DNA of 64,000 nucleotides, taken from Gp6-AA40 sp963818645 (GTDB lineage: Bacteria; Acidobacteriota; Vicinamibacteria; Vicinamibacterales; UBA2999). This document shows positions 47,289-55,462 of this stretch, piece after piece. Position 1 is the stretch's first letter. Every line of letters starts with the position of its first letter. The notes under the pieces are model-generated. The model saw only the letters and a program-made list of their open reading frames with translations, did no database searches and was not told the origin of the DNA. Position numbers and translations under genes: made by a program. The stretch covers positions 1 through 64,000 of the forward strand of contig CAWFTF010000022.1 in NCBI GenBank assembly GCA_963818645.1. Reading direction: 5' to 3'.

Positions 47289-48230
47289 GTGCGCTTCGCG
47301 CGCGGATGCGCCTTGCGATACACGTCGAGCAACTGCGCCGCATTCACGTGCGTGTAGCGCTGCGTCGTCGAGAGCTGCACGTGCCCGAGCAGCTCTTGAA
47401 TCGCACGTAAATCGGCGCCGCGCTCGAGCAGGTGCGTGGCGAACGAGTGTCGCAGCGCGTGCGGACTGATGCCGAATCGAGTGCTGCACAACGAGACGTA
47501 GCGCGCGACGAGACGCTGCACGCTCCGTCCTGTGAGACGTGCGCCGCGGAAGTTGAGGAAGAGGGGCTCTCTGCGTACTCGGGCCCCGGCCCACGCGCCT
47601 CGGGCTCCGGGCGGGTTCTCTGTTCGTTCGCAGCACAGCACGCTTCGCAAGCCATGCCCGGAGCGACCCTTCCGTCGTCGTATTGAACGGAACCAGCCGC
47701 TCCTTCGCACCCTTGCCCATCACGCGAACCATTCGCGCGCGCAGATTCGCATCGTCGAGATCGAGTCCGACGAGTTCGCTCAATCGCAGGCCGGACGCGT
47801 AGAACAGCTCGAGGATCGCGCGGTCGCGACAACCCAGGGGATCGGAGACGTCGGGCATCTCGAGCAGACGCTTCATCTCGTCGATCGACAGATGCGCGGG
47901 CACCTTCCGCTCGCGCTTCGGCGACGCCGCAAGTGCGGCCGGATCCGTGTCGATCCATCCCTCACGTCGCAGGTAGCGCCCGAACGCGCGAAGAGCCGAG
48001 AGCTTCCGCGCGACCGACGTGCGCGCCTGGCCCTGTCGATAGAGCTCCCCCATGAACGCACGAATGGCTCCCAGTTCCAGGTTGCGGGGTTCCAGGTGTG
48101 GCTGGTCGAGGTGCTGCGCAGCGAAGTCGAGAAATTGCGTGATGTCGCTCTCGTACGCGCTTGCAGTGTGCGTCGAGGCGTTGCGATTCAGCCGAAGGTG
48201 CTCGAGAAAGGCGACGAGCTGGGCTCTCAC
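47285..48230 (-). CDS. xerC: Tyrosine recombinase XerC, frameshifted
   Basis: The N-terminal core-binding domain and start of the catalytic domain (SAYESDITQFLDFAAQH, ASGLRLSELVGLDLDD with the first catalytic Arg, MGKGAKERLVP) are in the frame from 48230. The C-terminal catalytic part (PHALRHSFATHLLERG, LLGHVQLSTTQRYTHV with HxxR, His and Tyr) is in the next frame, ending at 47285. One extra base (mod 3) between about 47577 and 47640 separates them, exactly where a GC-rich heptamer-like tract lies. XerC resolves chromosome dimers at dif, so loss would be costly. The start lies 11 bp from a heptamer repeat. Confidence 0.85.
47578..47612. repeat. Possible heptamer-like tract in xerC
   Basis: CTCGGGC, CCCGGCC, CACGCGC, CTCGGGC, TCCGGGC in 7-bp phase, at the point where the xerC frame changes. 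Weaker than the other loci because local GC content is high. Confidence 0.4.
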
Positions 48231-48241
48231 GATGCTTGAAG

Positions 48242-48318
48242 TATGCAGTATGTGGTAGGCGGAACCGTGAACTATGAACTGTGAACCGCCTACTGCCTAC
48301 TGCCTACTGCATACTGCT
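48242..48318. repeat. Heptamer repeat, 11 units in unbroken phase
   Basis: TATGCAG, TATGTGG, TAGGCGG, AACCGTG, AACTATG, AACTGTG, AACCGCC, TACTGCC, TACTGCC, TACTGCA, TACTGCT run without a phase break for 77 bp. The ends are mutually inverted (GCAGTA-type against TACTGC). It joins the trmFO 3' end, encoding its last residues, to the xerC start. Confidence 0.95.
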
Positions 48319-49696
48319 CCATCCATTCATCCAGTGCAGCAAGGGCGCGCGCCGACGTGGCCGTCTTGCGTTCTTCCTTCTTCAACCGGCGGCCTGATGT
48401 CTGGTCAGGCGGCGGCATGATGCCGAACGTGATGTTCGTCGGCTGATACCCATGCGGGTCGGCGTTCGAGACGTAGTACGCCAGCGCTCCGATCGCCGTC
48501 GTCCTCGGGGGAACGCGCGGTTCCTCTCCTCGTACGAGGGCGGCCGCATTTCGACCAGCGATCAATCCCGACGCGGCAGACTCGACGTATCCCTCGACGC
48601 CCGAGATCTGTCCGGCGAACAGCAGGTCCGATCGCTTCCGCGTCTGCCACGTCTCTCGCAGCACGCGCGGGCCGTTGATATACGTGTTGCGGTGCACTAT
48701 CCCGAAGCGGACGAACTCGGCCTGCTCGAGCCCGGGAATCAGTTTCAGCACTCGCGCCTGCTCACCCCACTTCAACTGCGTCTGAAAGCCGACGAGACTG
48801 AAATGGTCACCCGCAAGGTTGTCCTGTCGGAGTTGTACCGCCGCGTAGGGCACGCGACCAGTCCGCGGATCCACCAGCCCCACCGGCTTCATAGGTCCGA
48901 ACCGCAGGGTGTCGCGTCCGCGATGCGCCATGACTTCAATCGGCAGGCACCCTTCGAAGAACTTCTCTTTGTCGAGATCGTGAACCGTCGCCGATTCAGC
49001 TGTCACGAGCGCGTCGTAGAAGCGGCTGTATTCCGCTTCGGTCAGCGGGCAATTCAGGTAGTCACCCTCGCCATCGTCAACGCCACAGGCGACGACAGGC
49101 ACGTCTTCAGGCGCGCCTTGGTTATCGCGGCCGCGAAGGCTCCGTCCCCAGCGCGAGGCGCGAAACACCTTGCTCATGTCGAGGCTCTCGGCCAGGACGA
49201 TGGGACTGATGGCGTCGTAGAAGTACAAATGCTCGGCGCCCACGAGCGTGGCGATGTCAGCCGACAGCGACTCCGACGTCAGCGGCCCGGTCGCGATGAT
49301 GAGCGGGTACATCGCGGGGTCAGTCGGAATGGAAGTGACTTCTTCGCGAGCGACGGTGATGAGCGGATGACCGTGAATCGCGTCGGTCACAGCCTGCGAG
49401 AAACGGTCGCGATCGACCGCGAGTGCAGCGCCCGCCGGAACGCGACTCGCATCAGCGGCGCGCATCACCAGCGAACCGAGTCGCCTCATCTCTTCCTTCA
49501 GCAACCCGACGGCGTTATCGAGCTTGTCTCCGCGAAAGGAGTTCGAGCACACCAACTCGCTGAGACGATCCGTCTTGTGGACTGCAGTCGGACGCAGCGG
49601 CCGCATTTCATGCAAGACGACGGATGCGCCGCTTGATGCCGCCTGCCAGGCAGCCTCGCTACCGGCCAGACCACCGCCGATGATGTGAATCGTCAA
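48290..49696 (-). CDS. trmFO: Methylene-THF:tRNA (uracil-54-C5) methyltransferase
   Basis: 468 residues. FAD-binding start TIHIIGGGLAGSEAAWQAA, then LHEMRPLRPTAVHKTDRLSELVCSNSFRGD, IATGPLTSESLS and a C-terminal SGVEGYVESAASGLIAGRNAA, all characteristic of TrmFO. It makes ribothymidine at position 54 of tRNA using methylene-tetrahydrofolate. The start is TTG at 49696, directly abutting a heptamer repeat with no visible Shine-Dalgarno; an in-frame stop upstream excludes a longer form with a standard start. The last residues (QYAVGSRQ) are repeat-encoded. Confidence 0.94.
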   Translation of the reverse strand: MTIHIIGGGLAGSEAAWQAASSGASVVLHEMRPLRPTAVHKTDRLSELVCSNSFRGDKLDNAVGLLKEEMRRLGSLVMRAADASRVPAGAALAVDRDRFSQAVTDAIHGHPLITVAREEVTSIPTDPAMYPLIIATGPLTSESLSADIATLVGAEHLYFYDAISPIVLAESLDMSKVFRASRWGRSLRGRDNQGAPEDVPVVACGVDDGEGDYLNCPLTEAEYSRFYDALVTAESATVHDLDKEKFFEGCLPIEVMAHRGRDTLRFGPMKPVGLVDPRTGRVPYAAVQLRQDNLAGDHFSLVGFQTQLKWGEQARVLKLIPGLEQAEFVRFGIVHRNTYINGPRVLRETWQTRKRSDLLFAGQISGVEGYVESAASGLIAGRNAAALVRGEEPRVPPRTTAIGALAYYVSNADPHGYQPTNITFGIMPPPDQTSGRRLKKEERKTATSARALAALDEWMEQYAVGSRQ

Positions 49697-49775
49697 GGCT
49701 CTGGACTCTTGGCTCTCGGCTTTAGGCCGCAGACCTCAGTTCTTCCGAGAGTCCAAAGCCGAAAGCCCAGAGCCG
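49697..49775. repeat. Heptamer inverted repeat, GGCTCTC type
   Basis: Left arm GGCTCTG, GACTCTT, GGCTCTC, GGCTTTA, GGCCGCA (49697-49731); right arm AGAGTCC, AAAGCCG, AAAGCCC, AGAGCCG (49748-49775). It fills the gap between topA and trmFO and touches the trmFO start codon. Confidence 0.94.
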
Positions 49776-49778
49776 ATC

Positions 49779-50696
49779 TTACGCCCCTACGGCCTTACGT
49801 CGGGGCCGGCCTGTAGAGGCCGTCGCCTTGACGGCGCGAGGCCGGGCACGGCCTCTTCGAGGACTCGGTGCGGCGTCTCGTCGCGCAGCCAGCAGCTCGG
49901 TGGCCTGCGCATAGGTCAACGCCTCCGGCGACGTGGTCTTCGGAATCGAGGCGTTCGTCGTGCCGTCGGTGACGTACGGACCGTAGCGTCCGGCGAGCAC
50001 TTTGAGGGTGGTGCCGTTGTCAGTCAGCTCGCGCAGGACCTTCTTCTGTGCCGCAGGCCGGCGACGCGACTGCTTCGGGGCGCGCAGCAGCGCGAGCGCC
50101 GCATCGAAGGAGATGTTGAACACGTCGTCTTCCGACTCGAGCGATCGGAATTCGTCGCCATGCTTCACGTACGGACCGAAGCGACCGAAGTTGGTCGTGA
50201 TCGGTTCGCTGTCGTCCGGGTGCAGGCCGACGACGCGCGGCAAGGAGAGCAGCTTGAGCGCCTCTTCCAGCGTCACAGTGGAATCGGTCATGCCTGCCTG
50301 GAGCGATGCGCGCTTCGGCTTCTCGACCTTGTGTCCCTTGCCCTTGGCTTCGGGAGTCTCGCCCAGTTGAACGTACGCGCCATATCGCCCGTTCATCACG
50401 TAGACGTTCTGGCCCGTCGCCGAATCGACGCCGAGCGTTCGCGGACCTTCGGCCTTGGCGCGAACCAGCTCGAGCGCTCTGTCTACCGTCAGATCGGCCG
50501 GAGCCACATCCTCCGGCAGCGACGCCGTTCGACCGGGCCCGCCCTCGGCAACCTGCACGAACGGCCCGAAGCGCCCAATGCGAATGCGAATGCTTTCCCC
50601 ACTCTCGGGATCGGTGCCAAGGTCGAGCATCGGGTAGTCCGCCTTCTCGGCGCCGTGTTCCACTGCCGGCAACAGACCGCGATGCTTGCGTATCAC
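49779..50696 (-). CDS. topA: DNA topoisomerase I, C-terminal repeat region (frameshifted from topA)
   Basis: 305 residues with four topoisomerase C-terminal repeats (GRFGPFVQVAEG, GRYGAYVQLGE, GRFGPYVKHGDEF, GRYGPYVTDGT) and a basic Arg/Ala/Lys tail. It continues the protein of 50020-52503: removing one base near 50691 gives FYYGDRKHRGLLPAVEHG in one frame. These repeats bind single-stranded DNA and aid relaxation. Confidence 0.88.
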   Translation of the reverse strand: MIRKHRGLLPAVEHGAEKADYPMLDLGTDPESGESIRIRIGRFGPFVQVAEGGPGRTASLPEDVAPADLTVDRALELVRAKAEGPRTLGVDSATGQNVYVMNGRYGAYVQLGETPEAKGKGHKVEKPKRASLQAGMTDSTVTLEEALKLLSLPRVVGLHPDDSEPITTNFGRFGPYVKHGDEFRSLESEDDVFNISFDAALALLRAPKQSRRRPAAQKKVLRELTDNGTTLKVLAGRYGPYVTDGTTNASIPKTTSPEALTYAQATELLAARRDAAPSPRRGRARPRAVKATASTGRPRRKAVGA

Positions 50697-52503
50697 CGTA
50701 ATAGAACTGTTTCAGGAACGCGATCGACTCGCGTTCGCCGCGGGAGATCTCGTCGAGATCGTCCTCCATCTCCGCGGTGAAGTCGCTCTCGACGAAGTCG
50801 CCGAAGTGCTCGCGCAGCAGCTTCGTCACGGCGAAGGCTGTGAAGCTGGGCACGAGCGCCTTCGCCTGCCGGAAGACGTAACCGCGGCGGACGATCGTCG
50901 CGATCGTCGGCGCGTACGTGGAAGGCCGGCCGATGCCGAGTCGTTCGAGCTCCTTGATCAGCGACGCTTCCGTGAACCGCGCGGGAGGAACCGTTTCGTG
51001 CCGCTTCGGCTCGGCGCCCACGAGCGTGATCGGTGTTGAACCATTGCTGTGAATCCGATCGCCGACGCTGCACCGCGGCAGGATCGCTTCCTGTTCCTCG
51101 AGCTCCGCCGCGGGATCGTCGCTGCCTTCAACGTAGGCGCGACGGAAGCCGGCAAACTCAATCGCTTTGCCGCTTGCAGTAAAGGCCGCGGTCTCCCCGT
51201 CGGGACCCTTCGCCGAAATCTCGAGCGTCGTCCGAAGCACCCGCGCATCAACCATCTGCGACGCCATCGTGCGCTTCCAGATCAACTCGTACACTCGCAC
51301 TTCGTCTGGATCGAGCGCGCCTTCGAGCTGGCTCGGCGCCAGGCGGAAGTCGGTGGGACGAATCGCTTCGTGCGCTTCCTGCGCGTTCTTGACGCGGGTC
51401 TGATAGCGGCGCGGGGCGTCGTAGTAGTCGCCGCCGAACATCTCCCGAATAACCCGCGCAGACTCGTTGATCGCCTTGTCGGACAACGTCGTGGAGTCGG
51501 TTCGATGGTAGGTGATGAGACCTTCCATCTGACCGTTACCGACGTCGACGCCCTGGAACAACCGCTGCGCCACCTGCATCGTTCGCTCGGTGGAGAACCC
51601 GAGCTTGCGGCTGGCTTCCTGCGTCAGCGTTGACGTGGTGAACGGCGGTGCCGGACGCTCCACACCTGGTTTCTGTTCGACGTTGGTGACGGTCCAGGGA
51701 ACGTTCGTTCGAACCGCTTCAACGAGCCTCTGCGTCGTCGGACCGTCCAGGAGACGAGCGCTCTGATTCTTGAGGGCACCCGTCTGCGCATCGAAGTCCT
51801 TGCCCGTCGCGATCCGCTGATCGTTGATGCGGACGAGCGTGGCAATGAACTCGCGCCCTTCACCTTTCATCGGCGCTTCAACGTCCCAGTACTCCGCCGA
51901 ACGGAAGGCGCGCCGCTCTTCCTCGCGTTCGACGATCAATCGAACCGCAACGCTCTGCACACGGCCCGCGCTCAACCCGGTCTGGACCTTCTTCCAGAGC
52001 ACCGGAGAGAGTGTGTAACCGTAGAGGCGATCGAGGATGCGGCGGCTCTCCTGCGCGCGAACGAGGTTCTCGTTGACGTCACCGGGATTGTCGAGCGCTT
52101 CCTTGACCGCGTCTTCGGTGATCTCGTGAAAGACGATGCGTCGGACGGGGACTTTGGGCTTGAGGACCTGGGTCAGGTGCCAGCTGATCGACTCGCCTTC
52201 GCGATCCGGGTCGGTCGCCAGCAGCAGCTCGGATGCGTCTTTGACGGCAGTCTTGAGGTGCGCGACCTGCTTTCGCTTGTCGCTCGGGACAACGTAGTAC
52301 GGCGTGAAGTCCTGCTCGACATCGACACCGAGTCGCCCCCAGTCCTTCTCCTTGATCTCCTTCGGCACATCCGCAGCCGACTCGGGAAGATCGCGAATAT
52401 GACCGTAGCTCGCCTCGACCCGGTATTTGTCGCCGAGAAAGCGACCCAGAGTCTTCGCCTTGGCGGGCGACTCGACGATAACAAGAGGCTTTGATGCTGC
52501 CAT
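50020..52503 (-). CDS. topA: DNA topoisomerase I, catalytic part (frameshifted)
   Basis: 827 residues as read, of which about 605 are genuine. TOPRIM start KPLVIVESPAKAKTLGRFLG with LLATDPDREGESISWHL, AGRVQSVAVRLIVEREEE, and the catalytic tyrosine in GLITYHRTDS. It relaxes negative supercoils and is normally essential. After FLKQFYYG the present frame loses similarity; the C-terminal repeats are in the next frame (49779-50696). Confidence 0.92.
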   Translation of the reverse strand: MAASKPLVIVESPAKAKTLGRFLGDKYRVEASYGHIRDLPESAADVPKEIKEKDWGRLGVDVEQDFTPYYVVPSDKRKQVAHLKTAVKDASELLLATDPDREGESISWHLTQVLKPKVPVRRIVFHEITEDAVKEALDNPGDVNENLVRAQESRRILDRLYGYTLSPVLWKKVQTGLSAGRVQSVAVRLIVEREEERRAFRSAEYWDVEAPMKGEGREFIATLVRINDQRIATGKDFDAQTGALKNQSARLLDGPTTQRLVEAVRTNVPWTVTNVEQKPGVERPAPPFTTSTLTQEASRKLGFSTERTMQVAQRLFQGVDVGNGQMEGLITYHRTDSTTLSDKAINESARVIREMFGGDYYDAPRRYQTRVKNAQEAHEAIRPTDFRLAPSQLEGALDPDEVRVYELIWKRTMASQMVDARVLRTTLEISAKGPDGETAAFTASGKAIEFAGFRRAYVEGSDDPAAELEEQEAILPRCSVGDRIHSNGSTPITLVGAEPKRHETVPPARFTEASLIKELERLGIGRPSTYAPTIATIVRRGYVFRQAKALVPSFTAFAVTKLLREHFGDFVESDFTAEMEDDLDEISRGERESIAFLKQFYYGDTQASRSVAGSGTRRREGGLPDARPWHRSREWGKHSHSHWALRAVRAGCRGRARSNGVAAGGCGSGRSDGRQSARAGSRQGRRSANARRRFGDGPERLRDERAIWRVRSTGRDSRSQGQGTQGREAEARIAPGRHDRFHCDAGRGAQAALLAARRRPAPGRQRTDHDQLRSLRSVREAWRRIPIARVGRRRVQHLLRCGARAAARPEAVASPACGTEEGPARAD

Positions 52504-52551
52504 TTCCTAGACGATGCCTGTTTTGGTGTCTTGCCGATGACACTAACACGT

Positions 52552-53571
52552 TCAGAACGACCGCAAGAAACGACCGCCGCCGGCGCGACGCACGAAACCT
52601 CGCAGCTCGAGATCGAGCAAGCGAGGCAGTAGACGCTTGGGCTCGAGCCCGGAGAGCGCCGTCAGCTCGTCCACGTCATAGGGCTGTCCGGCGGACATCT
52701 GCCGAATCAGGGGATCACCAGAAATTGCTTGGTGACAGCGAGTTATGTGGTTTCCCTGAGTCGCATCCGACTCGCGGCACCAGCCGAGTTCCCTAACGAT
52801 ATCGTCCGCACACTCCACAATCTTTGCGCCGTCCCTCAAAAGCGCATGTCCTCCCTTGTTCCGCCCGCTCAGGACATTTCCCGGCACGACCATCACTTCT
52901 CTGCCCTGCTCGAGAGCGCATGATGCTGTGATCAGCGAGCCCGATTTGTCAGAAGCCTCGATTACCACGACCCCAAGCGAAAGCCCGCTGATCAAACGAT
53001 TGCGCATCGGAAAGTGATGCTTGAGCGGCGGGCAGCCAGGCGGAAACTCGCTGACAACCAGGCCATCGCGCGCAATCTCCTTCGCAAGCGACGCATGCTC
53101 GCCCGGATAGACCCGGTCGAGACCGGACCCGAGGACGGCGATCGTGCGACCCGTTCGAAGTGCCGCGCGATGCGCCGCCGAGTCAACGCCGCGTGCGAGA
53201 CCGCTCACCACCGTGATGCCGAGCGCGCTGACGTCCGCCGCCAGTCTCGACACCGTTTCTATCGCCACCGCCGACGCTGCCCGAGACCCGACGATACCCA
53301 GGGCAGGTAGCTCTGTGGCAGACAAATGTCCCTCGTACCACAACACAGGAGGAAGATCGGTCAGCGTGGTAAGCGCGGCCGGGAATCGGGCGTCATTCCA
53401 CGCCACAACTTGGATGCCTGCTCGCTCGGCGCGGGCGCGAATCGTGCGAGCCTTCTCGAGCAGAGGAGTCGCCTGCGAGAGCAGATTCGCGTCGTTCTTC
53501 AGGCGATCGGTGAGGTTGACCCTGGGGAGATTCTCGACGAGGGATAACGCGATGGCGTGATCGAGTGTCAT
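52552..53571 (-). CDS. dprA: DNA processing protein DprA (Smf)
   Basis: 339 residues from the ATG at 53571, preceded by GGAAGG. Rossmann core typical of DprA: LGIVGSRAASAVAIETV, VVSGLARGVDSAAHRAAL, IAVLGSGLDRVYPGEH, SEFPPGCPPLKHHFPMRNRLISGLS, SGSLITASCALEQGREVMVVPG, followed by a C-terminal winged-helix region. DprA protects incoming single strands and loads RecA in natural transformation. comF at 57.9 kb is another competence-type gene in the window. Confidence 0.94.
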   Translation of the reverse strand: MTLDHAIALSLVENLPRVNLTDRLKNDANLLSQATPLLEKARTIRARAERAGIQVVAWNDARFPAALTTLTDLPPVLWYEGHLSATELPALGIVGSRAASAVAIETVSRLAADVSALGITVVSGLARGVDSAAHRAALRTGRTIAVLGSGLDRVYPGEHASLAKEIARDGLVVSEFPPGCPPLKHHFPMRNRLISGLSLGVVVIEASDKSGSLITASCALEQGREVMVVPGNVLSGRNKGGHALLRDGAKIVECADDIVRELGWCRESDATQGNHITRCHQAISGDPLIRQMSAGQPYDVDELTALSGLEPKRLLPRLLDLELRGFVRRAGGGRFLRSF

Positions 53572-53733
53572 GCACAGCTTCCTTCCGGCCACGACAGGCC
53601 GAAGGCCGTGCACCCAACCCGATGTCGCGAATTATAGGCACCCGCCTCCTCGATTCGCAACGGCCATGGCCAAAAACCGTGGACACCGCTCGGGCGGCGA
53701 TCGTGATTACCTCAAAAAACTCGCGATTTGCCG

Positions 53734-53749
53734 TGGTACGTGGCTTGCT
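53734..53749 (+). promoter_or_regulatory. Sigma-54 (-24/-12) promoter of the TPR/lipoprotein operon
   Basis: TGGTACG, four bases, TTGCT: one mismatch to TGGCACG-N4-TTGCW, with correct 10-bp spacing of GG and GC. Expected start is near 53760, about 64 nt before the TPR gene ATG. Confidence 0.65.
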
Positions 53750-53823
53750 CCTCTAGCTAAGCTCTTGATCGGTAAACCACTTGCGCCGCGCGAGAGCGAG
53801 TGACTATAGTGAGGCCACCTCCA

Positions 53824-54180
53824 ATGCGCACTGCTGCTATACCGCTAGCGCTCTTTCTTCTCACGCTCGTTACCGTTCCGCTTCAGGCGGACGCGCGTTC
53901 GGATGCGAAGAAGCAGGTGGAGTTTGGCATCACGGTGGCGCAACGCGGACTCTGGCGCGAAGCGATCTACCGATGGGAACGGGCGGCGCAGATCGATCCG
54001 AGCTACGCGCCCGCTCACAACAACCTGGCTATTGCCTACGAACATGAGGGCGATCTCGCGAAGGCACGCACGGCGTACGAACGGGCGCTCGAGCTCGAGC
54101 CCGGTAACGCCCTGATCAAGCAGAACTACGAGCTGTTCAGAGAAATCAATGATCGCACGACCCGTCAAGGCACTCAGTAG
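53824..54180 (+). CDS. Exported TPR-repeat protein
   Basis: 118 residues from the ATG at 53824 (signal peptide MRTAAIPLALFLLTLVTVPLQADA). Two tetratricopeptide repeats follow (AQRGLWREAIYRWERAAQIDP and APAHNNLAIAYEHEGDLAKARTAYERALELEP). TPRs mediate protein contacts; here probably in the periplasm together with the lipoprotein whose gene overlaps by 32 bp. Confidence 0.85.
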   Translation: MRTAAIPLALFLLTLVTVPLQADARSDAKKQVEFGITVAQRGLWREAIYRWERAAQIDPSYAPAHNNLAIAYEHEGDLAKARTAYERALELEPGNALIKQNYELFREINDRTTRQGTQ

Positions 54181-54901
54181 TCTCGTCGTCGTTCTGCTGG
54201 CCACGGCCTGCACGAACTCGTTCGAGATCCCGATCGAAACGCCCATCCTGCCCAAGCTGGATGTTGCGGCATTTCAGCGCGTGCTCGTTGCCGGGTTCAT
54301 CGCCGGTGGCACCGAGGACGTGGACGGTAATCTTGAAACCACGCGCCTGCTGCGTAGCCAGCTGCGTACGAAGTCTCAGCTCCGCGTGATCGATTCGGAT
54401 GTTCTGCCGCTCGTGGATGTCGCCGCAGAGGGACGCGATTCCGGTGGTGCCGCAACTGCGCCCCCACCGATCAAAGAGGAGAAGGACCTCGAGGCGTACG
54501 AACACGTCTTCGCGAATGTCGAGTACTGGAAGAAGATCGGCGAGGAATATCAGCAGCCGCTGATCGTGACGGGCACCGTGATGTTCACTCCGCTGCAGCG
54601 CAACAGCATCGTCCAGCGCGAGCAGGAGGTGTACGATTCGTTCGGCCGCCGGCGCGTGGTGCCGGTCCGGACGTACATGGAGCGCAAGGGTTTCAGCCTC
54701 GACGGACGCTTTATCTTCATCGACGGCCGCAGCGGCGCGACCCTGCATTCGGAAAGCTTCGGCGAGCAGATCCTCTACAACGCCAACCAGACCACCCCGG
54801 CGTTGTCGTCGTATTTCGAGCTGATGGATCGGCTCATCCCGACCTTCCTGAGCACGCTGAGCAGCCAGAAAATCAAGGGCACCAGGATTTTGCTCCAGTA
54901 G
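54149..54901 (+). CDS. Putative lipoprotein, CsgG/PEGA-operon-like, unknown function
   Basis: 250 residues. Signal and lipobox MIARPVKALSSLVVVLLATAC. The body (VLVAGFIAGGTEDVDGNLETTRLLRSQLR, EEYQQPLIVTGTVMF, GRFIFIDGRSGATLHSESFGEQI) has the general layout of periplasmic proteins that assemble a curli-secretion-like alpha/beta domain, but the match is weak. It overlaps the TPR gene and is probably translated with it. Confidence 0.72.
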   Translation: MIARPVKALSSLVVVLLATACTNSFEIPIETPILPKLDVAAFQRVLVAGFIAGGTEDVDGNLETTRLLRSQLRTKSQLRVIDSDVLPLVDVAAEGRDSGGAATAPPPIKEEKDLEAYEHVFANVEYWKKIGEEYQQPLIVTGTVMFTPLQRNSIVQREQEVYDSFGRRRVVPVRTYMERKGFSLDGRFIFIDGRSGATLHSESFGEQILYNANQTTPALSSYFELMDRLIPTFLSTLSSQKIKGTRILLQ

Positions 54902-54905
54902 AGTC

Positions 54906-54978
54906 AACTTCCAACTGCCAACACCCAACTCCCAGAATGCGCTTTGGGATTTGGGCGTTGGGTCTTGGGAGTTTGCAT
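54906..54978. repeat. Heptamer inverted repeat, TTGGGAG type
   Basis: Left arm AACTTCC, AACTGCC, AACACCC, AACTCCC (54906-54933); right arm TTGGGAT, TTGGGCG, TTGGGTC, TTGGGAG, TTTGCAT (54944-54978). Between the lipoprotein gene and rplU. Confidence 0.95.
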
Positions 54979-55037
54979 GGAACTTGCCCGTCTCAGGGCC
55001 GATCTGATAACCTCAATAGGTTGTGGGGATGGAGGAA

Positions 55038-55358
55038 ATGCCCGTGTACGCGATCGTTCAAGCCCGTGGTCGACAAGTGAAAGTAACGCCAGGCGCGGTC
55101 ATCGAGATCGATGGCGTTCCGGCGGAGACGGGATCCCCGTTCACCTTTGAACAGGTCCTGCTCGTCGAAAAAGACGCGGGCGACATCGTTGCCGGCGCTC
55201 CCTTCGTCGCAGGAGCCAAGGTCGTCGGCGTCGTGGACGGCGAGTCGCGCGGCCGCAAGATTCGCGTCTTCAAGAAGAAGCGACGCAAGGGCTTCCGCAA
55301 GACGCGCGGTCATCGCAGCGTGTTCACGCGCGTGCGCATCACCGAGATCGTCGCGTAG
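55038..55358 (+). CDS. rplU: 50S ribosomal protein L21
   Basis: 106 residues from the ATG at 55038 (GGAGGAA immediately upstream). MPVYAIVQARGRQVKVTPGA and the basic C-terminal KIRVFKKKRRKGFRKTRGHR are typical of L21. It binds 23S rRNA in the large subunit. First gene of the common rplU-rpmA-obgE cluster, with a heptamer hairpin placed between it and rpmA. Confidence 0.95.
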   Translation: MPVYAIVQARGRQVKVTPGAVIEIDGVPAETGSPFTFEQVLLVEKDAGDIVAGAPFVAGAKVVGVVDGESRGRKIRVFKKKRRKGFRKTRGHRSVFTRVRITEIVA

Positions 55359-55365
55359 GATTTAT

Positions 55366-55455
55366 GGTCTCCAGTCTGCAGTCCCCGGTCTCCGGTGCCA
55401 CGAGCTAGCTCGCAAATTCCAGAGACCGAGAGACCGAAGACCGAGGACCGAGGAC
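55366..55455. repeat. Heptamer inverted repeat between rplU and rpmA
   Basis: Left arm GGTCTCC, AGTCTGC, AGTCCCC, GGTCTCC, GGTGCCA (55366-55400); right arm AGAGACC, GAGAGACC (one 8-mer), GAAGACC, GAGGACC, GAGGAC (about 55421-55455). The unit type is not seen elsewhere in the window. Confidence 0.92.
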
Positions 55456-55462
55456 TAGTTCA

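Noticed and set aside
44360..50700. Programmed ribosomal frameshifting at the kinase, xerC and topA breaks
   Set aside because: The sites share no slippery motif or downstream structure, and one is a plain C homopolymer; indel error or mutation is simpler.
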